Virus record (IMG/VR): IMGVR_UViG_3300046458_000135
Location: 1 to 35,278 of that record
Length of the DNA: 35,278 nucleotides
Origin: a virus
Reading direction: 5' to 3' (one strand)
Each line of letters begins with the position of its first letter. The first letter of the stretch is position 1. This document shows, piece after piece, positions 7,373 through 13,861 of this stretch. The notes under the pieces were generated by a model. The model worked only from the letters and a program-made list of their open reading frames with translations, did not search any database and was not told where the DNA came from. The position numbers were made by a program, and so were the translations under genes.

Positions 7373-8053
7373 ATGGACCGTAAAAAGGCCCTGGACAAGA
7401 TCAAGAAATGCCTGCGGTTGGCTACCAGCGCCAATCCCAACGAGGCGGCGGCAGCGATGCGCCAGGCTCATGCCTTGATGAAGCAATACGGTATCGGCAA
7501 ATCTGACGTGGATATGGCTGATGTTGAGGAATGTACCGCTATCAGCGGTTCTAAAGTATCGCCACCGAAGTGGGAGGCGCAGCTCGCAGCCACTGTCTCA
7601 AAGGCATATGCCTGCAAAGTTATTTTCGCGGCAGGCATTGGCCGTTGGAATTTCATCGGTGAAATGGCTGAAGTGGCGGGCTACACCATGACGGTGCTTC
7701 TGCGCCAAATTCGCCAGGCGCGCCGGGACTTCATAGCAAACAAGCTTCAGCGTTGCAAAAACACCACAAAGGTGCGCCGAGCCGACGTGTTCTGCGAAGC
7801 CTGGGTAAGCGCGGTCTATGACCAGGTGATGACGTTCGCTAACGGTGAGCTGTCGCTCGCTGTAGAGCAATACCTCGCCCATCATTACCCGGATCTAACG
7901 ACGCAAAAGCCGCGTGACCGCAACGCCACGTCTCGTCGAAAGTTCGGCCTGCGAAGCATTAGTGACTCAATGCATGGTCTGCTCGCGGCGTCTGATGTTC
8001 GCTTGAATCACGGCATGAACAACTCCGCGCCTTTGGCACTGGAGGCATTGTGA
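7373..8053 (+). CDS. DUF2786 domain protein
   Basis: The protein has 226 residues. The start of the DUF2786 domain is clear (RKKALDKIKKCLRLATSANP, then EAAAAMRQAHALMKQYGI). A central part around residues 75-170 fits the second domain often found with it in phage proteins (WEAQLAATVSKAYACKV, then FIGEMAEVAGYTM). Three in-frame ATGs exist (7331, 7361, 7373); none has a strong ribosome binding site. The last is chosen because the domain starts there. The domain is common in phages and prophages and has no proven activity. The end overlaps the GemA gene. Confidence 0.82.
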   Translation: MDRKKALDKIKKCLRLATSANPNEAAAAMRQAHALMKQYGIGKSDVDMADVEECTAISGSKVSPPKWEAQLAATVSKAYACKVIFAAGIGRWNFIGEMAEVAGYTMTVLLRQIRQARRDFIANKLQRCKNTTKVRRADVFCEAWVSAVYDQVMTFANGELSLAVEQYLAHHYPDLTTQKPRDRNATSRRKFGLRSISDSMHGLLAASDVRLNHGMNNSAPLALEAL

Positions 8054-8451
8054 ATAACCGCAACCAGCAACTGAGCAAGATCCACATTGCTAAAAAAGAC
8101 CTCGCGCTTGATGACGACACCTACCGCGCCATGCTTGCGCGGGTAACCGGTAAATCGTCAGCCAAGGATCTGAGCCCGCTTGAAGCCGCAAAGGTGCTGC
8201 GCGAGCTTGAGCGTCTGGGCTGGAAGCCAAAGCAAGGCCGCGCGAAACCACAGCCTGCGCAGGATCGGGCGAAGCTTGTCGGGAAAATCGGTGCATTCCT
8301 GGCTGAAGCTAATCGAACTTGGGAGTATGCCGACGCGCTCGCGAAACGGCTTCACAAGGTCGAAAAGCTGGACTGGCTCAACCCTGAGCAACTCCGGGGC
8401 GTAGTGGCGGCTTTGGCCTATGACGCAAAACGAAACGGGAGGCGGCAATGA
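8050..8451 (+). CDS. gemA: GemA / Mu gp16 family regulatory protein
   Basis: This 133-residue protein has the family hallmark start QLSKIHIAKKDLALDDDTYR, then MLARVTGKSSAKDLS, a Lys-rich linker, and a second helical domain. The family (DUF1018, Mu gp16) includes GemA, reported in Mu to alter host gene expression and DNA supercoiling. The GTG start is in a 4-base overlap (GTGA) with the previous gene, with GGAGG four bases upstream. It lies directly before Mor, as in Mu. Confidence 0.88.
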   Translation: MNNRNQQLSKIHIAKKDLALDDDTYRAMLARVTGKSSAKDLSPLEAAKVLRELERLGWKPKQGRAKPQPAQDRAKLVGKIGAFLAEANRTWEYADALAKRLHKVEKLDWLNPEQLRGVVAALAYDAKRNGRRQ

Positions 8452-8897
8452 GTAACGGCGAACTGTTCGATAGCGACATCGATAAGCTGGACCAGGCCAA
8501 GGTTCTGGCCCATATGAACGACCCAATCGTGTTAGCACGTTGGGAAGGGACACTAATTGAGATGGCGAGCCTCGCAGAAGCGAAGCTGCGGGAAATCCTG
8601 ACTGACATGCCGGATGAGGTGCCAAAGATCGCGCGAGCTGTTGTCTACTCCATCTGTGAAACAATGGGTGGCTCAGTCGTGTATATTCCGCGCGGTGATA
8701 CTTTGCGGCGAGCCCTGCGTAATGCGGAAATTTTCCGCGAATGGCGGGAGAACAATTCCCGAGTCGATGAATTGGCGCGTAAGTTTGATCTTTCGAGTCA
8801 GGCACTTTATGACATCATTGCCCGACAGCGAGAACTACACCGGCGCAGTGAGCCGGATTTGTTCGGGTACAACGACCAGCCGCCAAGGCTGCATTAA
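8448..8897 (+). CDS. mor: Mor-type middle/late transcription activator
   Basis: This 149-residue protein matches the Mor/C family of Mu, dimeric activators that open phage promoters lacking a good -35. The dimerisation part contains GGSVVYIPRGD (about 74-84). The C-terminal helix-turn-helix is NNSRVDELARKFDLSSQALYDII (about 102-124). It is the last early gene and overlaps GemA by four bases. An intrinsic terminator follows directly. Since no second family member (C) is found before the late genes, this protein probably activates them itself; that is inference. Confidence 0.92.
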   Translation: MSNGELFDSDIDKLDQAKVLAHMNDPIVLARWEGTLIEMASLAEAKLREILTDMPDEVPKIARAVVYSICETMGGSVVYIPRGDTLRRALRNAEIFREWRENNSRVDELARKFDLSSQALYDIIARQRELHRRSEPDLFGYNDQPPRLH

Positions 8898-8911
8898 TAC
8901 TGATTCATCCA

Positions 8912-8936
8912 AGCCTCGCACTAGCGGGGCTTTTTC
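8912..8936 (+). terminator. Intrinsic terminator after the early operon
   Basis: AGCCTCGC (8912-8919) pairs with GCGGGGCT (8924-8931) through a 4-base loop, with a single T.G pair, and is followed directly by a T tract (ending TTTTTC). It lies 15 bases after the Mor stop. It would end early transcription, so late genes need their own promoter in 8937-9013 or an antitermination mechanism. Confidence 0.85.
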
Positions 8937-8942
8937 TTGCGT

Positions 8943-8960
8943 GTGCTGGAAATACAGCAC
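8943..8960. promoter_or_regulatory. Inverted repeat, candidate activator site
   Basis: GTGCTG (8943-8948) and CAGCAC (8955-8960) are perfect 6-base arms around a 6-base A/T-rich spacer. It lies just downstream of the early terminator and about 55-70 bases before the first late gene. That is a plausible distance for a Mor-type dimer to bind upstream of a promoter. No clear -35/-10 pair is visible nearby, as expected for an activator-dependent promoter. The assignment is inference. Confidence 0.4.
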
Positions 8961-8974
8961 TGTCCCATAGCGAG

Positions 8975-9010
8975 CGAATCTAGCCAGGTCCAAAACTTCT
9001 GGCAGATTCG
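8975..9010 (+). promoter_or_regulatory. Long hairpin immediately before the first late gene
   Basis: CGAATCTAGCCAG (8975-8987) and CTGGCAGATTCG (8999-9010) are complementary over 12 pairs with one bulged A (8982) and an 11-base loop. The stem ends three bases before the ATG at 9014 and covers the place where a ribosome binding site should be; none is otherwise visible. In DNA it is an imperfect palindrome that could be a protein site. In RNA it could block or shape translation start. Confidence 0.5.
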
Positions 9011-9013
9011 ACC

Positions 9014-9334
9014 ATGTTTGAATACGAACCTCTCTCTGCGGCATATGCCCAGCGCGTCATTGACGAACGCTGTGAGAAAGCGCGTAAACAACTTATTGAT
9101 GAATGCCGGGATGACTGGAGAACTTACGTCATCTCGCGGCTTGCCGCGCATAAACGCGACGTTGCGCTGAAAGCCAGCCAGCGTGGCGCGTACCAACCAC
9201 GAACTGAAATCGCAGCCTTTGAGCCTGGTCGCTATCGAGCACCGGCAAACGTGCGGGGCAATCCCGCCGTCGCTGCACATTCACTCTCCGATATCCGCTC
9301 CATCCTCAAACCAACTAAGGAAGTTCGTCGATGA
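9014..9334 (+). CDS. Hypothetical protein, first gene of the late/lysis operon
   Basis: This is a 106-residue basic protein. It has a helical first half (AYAQRVIDERCEKARKQLID, then DDWRTYVISRLAAHKRDVAL), and a looser second half ending in SLSDIRSILKPTKEV. No membrane segment or signal peptide is present. The start is the only plausible ATG but lies against the hairpin at 8975-9010. The stop overlaps the holin start by four bases, tying it to the lysis genes. I do not recognise a family. Confidence 0.65.
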   Translation: MFEYEPLSAAYAQRVIDERCEKARKQLIDECRDDWRTYVISRLAAHKRDVALKASQRGAYQPRTEIAAFEPGRYRAPANVRGNPAVAAHSLSDIRSILKPTKEVRR

Positions 9335-9633
9335 ACAACTTTCGCAGTCGTCTGCGCACGCGTCCGCGTCGAACGCCGCGCCTGACCAATTGGGCGCTAA
9401 TTACTGTTGTCCTGCTGATCGCGCTTTATCTGATCGCACCAACCAAGATTCCGGTCGTGCTTTACAAAGTCGTCCTGGTAACAGGTGGCGGTGTGTTGGG
9501 TTACTGGATCGACCGTGCTTTGTTTCCTTACGCCCGTCCTGATCGCGTCAGAGCTGCACATCAACCGTGGGCGGGTTTGCGCCGGGCTGTGGTGGTACTG
9601 GCGTGCGTTCTCGGCCTGACACTGGGGCTGTGA
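9331..9633 (+). CDS. Putative phage holin (2-3 transmembrane segments)
   Basis: The protein has 100 residues. A strongly basic N-terminus (RSRLRTRPRRTPR) is followed by hydrophobic segments at about 20-37 and 41-60. A short loop containing YWIDRALFPYARP and a third hydrophobic segment at 84-100 follow. This matches the layout of the small Pseudomonas-phage holins described as 2/3-transmembrane. It would disrupt the inner membrane at lysis. Position is decisive: it lies directly before an exported lytic transglycosylase and the spanins. The family match is from pattern, not from a search. Confidence 0.78.
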   Translation: MNNFRSRLRTRPRRTPRLTNWALITVVLLIALYLIAPTKIPVVLYKVVLVTGGGVLGYWIDRALFPYARPDRVRAAHQPWAGLRRAVVVLACVLGLTLGL

Positions 9634-9635
9634 AT

Positions 9636-10280
9636 ATGATTCAGAAATCGACTTTTCGTCCCCTTCTCTGGCTATTGCTGGTGCCTCTGGCGGTGCTAAG
9701 CAGCGGCGCGCCCGGTCCGGCTTACGCGGCTGTAGCGCCTGAGGCGGACCAGTATCGCCGCGAGCTGACTCGCATTGTCCAGGCGGAATGGGGCATTGAC
9801 GGCCCGGTTGCTGCATTTGCTGCTCAGGTTCACCAGGAATCACGCTGGCGCTTCAATGCCAAATCTCCCGTAGGCGCGCAAGGCTTGGGCCAGGTGATGC
9901 CCTCGACCGCCGCTTGGCTTGCGCAAGTGTTCCCGGAAACCTTGGGCAACGTTGAGCCCTATAACCCTGCGTGGTCGTTGATGGCCCTGGTCAGCTATGA
10001 CCGCTGGCTGGCTGATCGAATCAAAGCCCGCGATGCGTGCGAGCTGCATGCAATGGTCCTGTCTTCTTATAACGGCGGCCTCGGTTGGCTGATCCGCGAC
10101 CGTGCGTTGGCATCGGCTAAGGGGGCCGACCCGCTGACGTGGTTCGGATCGATTGAGCGGTTCAACTCGGGCCGCTCTGCCGCTGCCTTTCGCGAAAACC
10201 GTGGCTACCCCCAACTCATTCTCAAGCGCTTCGAAGCTGACTACATCGCCGCTGGCTGGGGTGAAGGGGTTTGCTCATGA
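9636..10280 (+). CDS. Exported lytic transglycosylase (endolysin), SLT domain
   Basis: The protein has 214 residues and starts at ATG 9636, two bases after the holin stop. A signal peptide is visible: MIQK, a Leu-rich core (10-22) and a likely cleavage after AYA (29-31). The SLT fold follows with catalytic E68 in QVHQESRWR, then SPVGAQGLGQVMP and SSYNGGLGW, the usual family motifs. It would cleave peptidoglycan glycan strands. With a Sec signal the enzyme reaches the periplasm without the holin, so the holin may mainly set lysis time. In Mu the endolysin sits in the same region. Confidence 0.9.
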   Translation: MIQKSTFRPLLWLLLVPLAVLSSGAPGPAYAAVAPEADQYRRELTRIVQAEWGIDGPVAAFAAQVHQESRWRFNAKSPVGAQGLGQVMPSTAAWLAQVFPETLGNVEPYNPAWSLMALVSYDRWLADRIKARDACELHAMVLSSYNGGLGWLIRDRALASAKGADPLTWFGSIERFNSGRSAAAFRENRGYPQLILKRFEADYIAAGWGEGVCS

Positions 10281-10927
10281 AGAGCCTGGTTGAATCCTTC
10301 GCCCCTGTCGCGCTCGGTCTGTTGCTCATTGCTTTGGTCGCAGTCGGCCTGGTCACCGTTTATGACACTGGACACAGCGCAGGTTTCGCCTCGGCGAAAG
10401 CTCAAGGCGACACGGCCTTGGCTGCGCTGCGTCTTGCGAATGAATCCGAGAAGGCCCGTGCCGCCGATGCTGCTGCCAAAGACATGCAGGCGGCAGCGGA
10501 AAACCTGCTCGCTGAGCAGGCTCGCGGCAATCAGTTGGCTGCGGACCTTGGTGCCAAAAAGACCGAACTGCGCACCGTCACCGACAAGCTCAATCGAGAA
10601 ATCCAGAATGTTACGACCCTCTACCGCCGCGCAATCGGCGCACAAGCCGAGCCGTTGCCTCCTGCTTTGTTCACTGCTGGCTTTGTCCGCGTGTGGAACG
10701 ACGCCCTCAGTGGCGCCGTTTCCCCAGTCCCAATGCCTGCCTCCGGCACCGCCACCGGCGGAACTGATGCAACGCCCAACGGAGCCGGAACCGCTGACGA
10801 CCTAATTGTTGGCATAACCCGCGCTGACCTCCTGACCAACCATGTGCGCAACGGTGAGGGCTACGCCTCATGCCGCGCCCAGCTCAATGCTCTGATCGAC
10901 TGGAACACTAACCATGGACGTAACTGA
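10277..10927 (+). CDS. Rz: Rz-like i-spanin
   Basis: The protein has 216 residues. A single N-terminal membrane anchor (about 9-29, VALGLLLIALVAVGLVTVYD) is followed by a long Ala/Lys/Glu-rich helical region (35-115) typical of spanin coiled coils. It would reach across the periplasm and, with the lipoprotein o-spanin, fuse inner and outer membranes at the last step of lysis. The ATG at 10277 overlaps the endolysin stop (ATGA). An o-spanin gene is embedded in a different frame in its 3-prime half. At 216 residues it is longer than many Rz proteins; the extra part lies beyond the embedded gene. Confidence 0.88.
   Translation: MKSLVESFAPVALGLLLIALVAVGLVTVYDTGHSAGFASAKAQGDTALAALRLANESEKARAADAAAKDMQAAAENLLAEQARGNQLAADLGAKKTELRTVTDKLNREIQNVTTLYRRAIGAQAEPLPPALFTAGFVRVWNDALSGAVSPVPMPASGTATGGTDATPNGAGTADDLIVGITRADLLTNHVRNGEGYASCRAQLNALIDWNTNHGRN
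10608..10805 (+). CDS. Rz1: Rz1-like o-spanin lipoprotein, embedded in Rz
   Basis: This 65-residue protein is read in another frame wholly inside the i-spanin gene. The signal CLLLCSLLALSAC ends in the lipobox LSAC, so C29 should be lipidated. The mature part is short and proline-rich (LPPAPPPAELMQRPTEPEP), as in Rz1 proteins. Nested Rz/Rz1 genes are a known lysis arrangement. The ATG at 10608 is chosen because it leaves a normal lipoprotein signal. The frame is open further upstream (to 10290), but that part is just the shadow of Rz. Confidence 0.9.
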   Translation: MLRPSTAAQSAHKPSRCLLLCSLLALSACGTTPSVAPFPQSQCLPPAPPPAELMQRPTEPEPLTT

Positions 10928-11126
10928 TATCGCCTCCGAGCTGGAAGACTCCTTTCGCGAGCAGGCACTGGAAGCACTTCGCTCTGTACAAACCCACCAC
11001 ACCGGAGTTTCCGCCACGCACTGCGAGTGCTGTGGGGAGGCGATTCCCGAGGCGCGCCGAGTGATTTTGCCGGGTGTTGACCTGTGCGTGGGCTGCAAAA
11101 GCGACATGGAACGGATGGGGCGCTAA
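10914..11126 (+). CDS. TraR/DksA-family C4 zinc-finger protein
   Basis: The protein has 70 residues. A short helical N-terminus is followed by a C4 zinc finger: C37-x2-C40 and C58-x2-C61 (HCECCGEAIPEARR, then DLCVGCKSD). That is the TraR/DksA signature. Family members bind the secondary channel of RNA polymerase; TraR-size proteins act without ppGpp. It overlaps the i-spanin end by 14 bases and the next gene by one. It could adjust host or phage transcription late in infection. Confidence 0.9.
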   Translation: MDVTDIASELEDSFREQALEALRSVQTHHTGVSATHCECCGEAIPEARRVILPGVDLCVGCKSDMERMGR

Positions 11127-11458
11127 TGAGCACTGTTGAACTTCCGATTTGGCAACTCATCACCGCAGGCGCTGGCCTCCTGGGGTGTTTTGTCGGCGTG
11201 CTCAAGGTTCTTTTCTCTGCGGTTGAAAGACGACTCGACCAGCGTTTTGCGGTCATGGATGGCCGCTTTGAAGAACTCGCCAAAGACTCTGACCGACTGC
11301 GCCAGGTTGAGCTTGGCCTGGAGCGCCTGAGAGGCGAAATGCCGCTCCACTACGTGCGCCGCGAAGACTTCGTGCGCAACCAAACCGTTATCGAAGCCAA
11401 GCTCGATGCCTTGGCTCTGAAGCTTGAAAACGTCCAGCTCAAAGGAGCGCGTCAATGA
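11126..11458 (+). CDS. DUF2730 / Mu gp25-like membrane-anchored coiled-coil protein
   Basis: The protein has 110 residues. One N-terminal membrane segment (about 9-32, LITAGAGLLGCFVGVLKVLF) is followed by charged heptad-like helices (RRLDQRFAVMDGRFEELA and a second at 75-108). It starts at the TAATG overlap with the zinc-finger gene. Position and build match Mu gp25 (DUF2730), whose role is unknown. Because it follows the spanins it could also play a part in lysis, but nothing specific supports that. Confidence 0.8.
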   Translation: MSTVELPIWQLITAGAGLLGCFVGVLKVLFSAVERRLDQRFAVMDGRFEELAKDSDRLRQVELGLERLRGEMPLHYVRREDFVRNQTVIEAKLDALALKLENVQLKGARQ

Positions 11459-11766
11459 ACATCGACCCCGCGAAGGCCCGGCGCGAAGCCCTGCGCTGGT
11501 ACATCCTGTTGACTCTAAATACCAGCCGCCCAGTCGATCCGCATGAAGCGGTGGTGCTGTCGACCATTCAGGGAATCTATCCAGATGCAACCGCCATGGA
11601 GCTACGTCGCGAGCTGGACTACCTGGCAGACCGCTCGTTAGTGACGCTCGTTAAGCAGCCAAGCGGCGTCTGGATCTGCGGCTTGACGCATTACGGAGTA
11701 GATATCGCGGAGTACACCATTGAGTGCAATCCGGGTATTGCTCGTCCTCAAAAATACTGGTCCTGA
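11455..11766 (+). CDS. Mu gp26-like winged-helix protein
   Basis: The protein has 103 residues. Helices at about 5-24 and 30-62 and a closing beta wing (LVTLVKQPSGVWICGLTHYG) suggest a winged-helix fold. It lies between the gp25-like and gp27-like genes, exactly where Mu has gp26. It overlaps the previous gene by four bases. Function is unproven; DNA binding near the packaging genes is plausible. The clear tail NPGIARPQKYW fits this phage family. Confidence 0.78.
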   Translation: MNIDPAKARREALRWYILLTLNTSRPVDPHEAVVLSTIQGIYPDATAMELRRELDYLADRSLVTLVKQPSGVWICGLTHYGVDIAEYTIECNPGIARPQKYWS

Positions 11767-11768
11767 CC

Positions 11769-12281
11769 ATGCCCCCGCGTAGCAAGGTCGCAGCCCTGCC
11801 GCCCGAGCTGAAAGCTTGGCTCGATCAGAACCTGGTCGCGAACAACTTCAGCGGATACGAGGCCCTGTCCGCAGAGCTGGAATCACGCGGTTATTCAATC
11901 GGCAAGAGCGCACTGCACCGCTATGGCAGTGAGTTCGAAGACAAGCTTGCCGCGTTGAAGATGTCCAGCGAGCAGGCTAAAGCAGTGGTTCAGGCCGCGC
12001 CAGATGACGAAGGCGCAGTCAACGAGGCGCTGATGCGTCTTGTCCAGGAACACTTATTCAAACTGCTGATGGCGTCGGATGGGAAAATGGATTTGCCCAA
12101 GGTCGCAAAGGCCGTCGCCGAACTGGGGCGAGCGTCTGTTGTGCAGGCGAAATGGAAAACTGAGGTCCGCGCCCGAGCGGAAATGGCTGCGAGCCAGGTC
12201 GAGAAGATCGCCAAGAAAGGTGGGCTTAACGCAGAGACAGTGGCTGAAATCCGGCGTGAGATTTTGGGGGTGGCGTCGTGA
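11769..12281 (+). CDS. DUF3486 / Mu gp27-like, probable small terminase subunit
   Basis: The protein has 170 residues. An N-terminal helix-turn-helix (PRSKVAALPPELKAWLDQNL, then ALSAELESRGYSIGKSALHR) is followed by helical oligomerisation regions with EHLFKLLMASDGKMDLPKVA. DUF3486 members lie directly before the large terminase in Mu-like phages and act as DNA-recognition (small terminase) subunits. It starts two bases after the previous stop and overlaps the terminase gene by four bases. Confidence 0.87.
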   Translation: MPPRSKVAALPPELKAWLDQNLVANNFSGYEALSAELESRGYSIGKSALHRYGSEFEDKLAALKMSSEQAKAVVQAAPDDEGAVNEALMRLVQEHLFKLLMASDGKMDLPKVAKAVAELGRASVVQAKWKTEVRARAEMAASQVEKIAKKGGLNAETVAEIRREILGVAS

Positions 12282-13861
12282 GCCCCATGCTTCGTGAATC
12301 AGTCCCATCTGAGCGTTCTCCCCTCGCTGACATCATCAGCGTTGGGCAGGTAGTAGACGTTCCTTCGGTGCTCCTGGAGTACCAGAAAGATTGGATCGGC
12401 ATCCGTGCCCCGCTCAAGATTGCCGAAAAATCTCGCCGTATTGGCCTGACATGGGCTGAGGCTGCCGACAACGTACTGGTCGCCGCCTCCGAAAAGATGG
12501 CCGGAGGGCAGACGGTTTATTACCTGGGATACAACCAGGACATGACCGTCGAGTACATTCAAGCGTGTGCTATGTGGTCGCGGGCGTTCAACTACGCGGC
12601 GGGCGAGATTGAAGAAGGCATTTGGCCTGATGAAGATCCTGACAAGCACATCAAGACCTTCACCATTACGTTTCCAAGCGGGCACCGCATCGTTGCCCTG
12701 ACCAGTCGCCCGAGTAACCTGCGGGGCCGTCAGGGCGTGGTTGTGATTGACGAAGCGGCATTCCACCAGGATCTAGCCGAGCTGCTAAAGGCTGCACTTG
12801 CGCTGCTGATCTGGGGCGGTGAGGTGCATGTGATCAGCACGCATGATGGCGCTGACAACGCGTTCAATGAGTTGCTAGAAGACGTTCGCGCAGGCAAACG
12901 CAAAGGTGTGGTTTTCCGCTGCACATTCCGTGAAGCAGTCGAGGACGGGCTTTATGATCGCGTCTGCTTGCGAAAGGGCATCCCGTTCGTTGAGTCAGAG
13001 CGTGATGCGTGGGTCCAAGACGTTTACGACTTTTACGGCGAAGCTGCCAACGAAGAGCTTGATTGCATCCCTAGCCAGGGTGGCGGCGCATACCTGTCAC
13101 TTGCGCTGGTCGAGAGTCGCACCAGCCGCGAAGTCCCTGTGGTGCGTCTGGCGTACCCTCAAGGCTATGAAACCATCGCTGAACATCTTCGTTTAGCAGA
13201 GTCGCTGGAGTGGTGCGAGCGCGAGCTGTTGCCGCTGCTGGCTCAGATTCCTACCGACGTTCAATCGTTCTACGGGATGGACTTTGGCCGATCTGGCGAC
13301 CTTTCGGTGTTCTGGCCGCTGCTCCTGGAGCAGAACTTGCGCAAGCGCACACCGTTTGTGGTCGAGCTTCGCAACGTACCTTTCGCCCAGCAGAAACAAA
13401 TCAAGTTCTACATCATCGACCGCCTGCCAAACTTCCACAAAGGCGCGGACGATGCGCGAGGTAACGGATCGCAGATTTCTGAAGACACTGCGGTGCGATA
13501 CGGCTTCAACCGAATCGAGCGGGTGATGTTCACCGAGAGTTGGTATCGGGACAACATGCCCCCGTTCAAGGCTGCGCTTGAAGACGACACCCTATACGGC
13601 ATCCCTGCCGACAAGGACGTGACCGGTGACATCCGGGCTTTCCGGGTTGTGAAAGGCGTAGCCCGTATCCCCGAGCAGCGCACGACCGAAAAGGGCGGTG
13701 CCAAACGCCACGGCGACGCTGGCATTGCACTGGTTTTGGCTGACTTTGCCAGCCGCCAGGACGTTGAAATATTCGAATATCACCGCGTACAGCCATCCGC
13801 CCAGCATGACCGTCAGGTTCAGCTAGGTGCGGGCTGGCGCTCTGCAAAAGGCATCTGGTAA
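12278..13861 (+). CDS. Large terminase (Mu gp28-like) ATPase/nuclease
   Basis: The protein has 527 residues. It packages DNA into proheads and cuts it by a headful mechanism. The ATPase part has an atypical Walker A-like KSRRIGLTW (51-59), Walker B VVVIDEA (D158, E159) and a coupling motif STHDG (187-191). The nuclease domain begins near 332 with GMDFGRSGDLS (D335 is a likely metal ligand). The GTG at 12278 overlaps the previous stop (GTGA) with a G-rich site upstream; the ATG at 12287 is an alternative. All expected parts are present. Confidence 0.94.
   Translation: MSPMLRESVPSERSPLADIISVGQVVDVPSVLLEYQKDWIGIRAPLKIAEKSRRIGLTWAEAADNVLVAASEKMAGGQTVYYLGYNQDMTVEYIQACAMWSRAFNYAAGEIEEGIWPDEDPDKHIKTFTITFPSGHRIVALTSRPSNLRGRQGVVVIDEAAFHQDLAELLKAALALLIWGGEVHVISTHDGADNAFNELLEDVRAGKRKGVVFRCTFREAVEDGLYDRVCLRKGIPFVESERDAWVQDVYDFYGEAANEELDCIPSQGGGAYLSLALVESRTSREVPVVRLAYPQGYETIAEHLRLAESLEWCERELLPLLAQIPTDVQSFYGMDFGRSGDLSVFWPLLLEQNLRKRTPFVVELRNVPFAQQKQIKFYIIDRLPNFHKGADDARGNGSQISEDTAVRYGFNRIERVMFTESWYRDNMPPFKAALEDDTLYGIPADKDVTGDIRAFRVVKGVARIPEQRTTEKGGAKRHGDAGIALVLADFASRQDVEIFEYHRVQPSAQHDRQVQLGAGWRSAKGIW

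Noticed and set aside
10290-10607. Upstream part of the o-spanin frame
   Set aside because: It is a shadow of the Rz gene; the lipoprotein signal begins properly at 10608.
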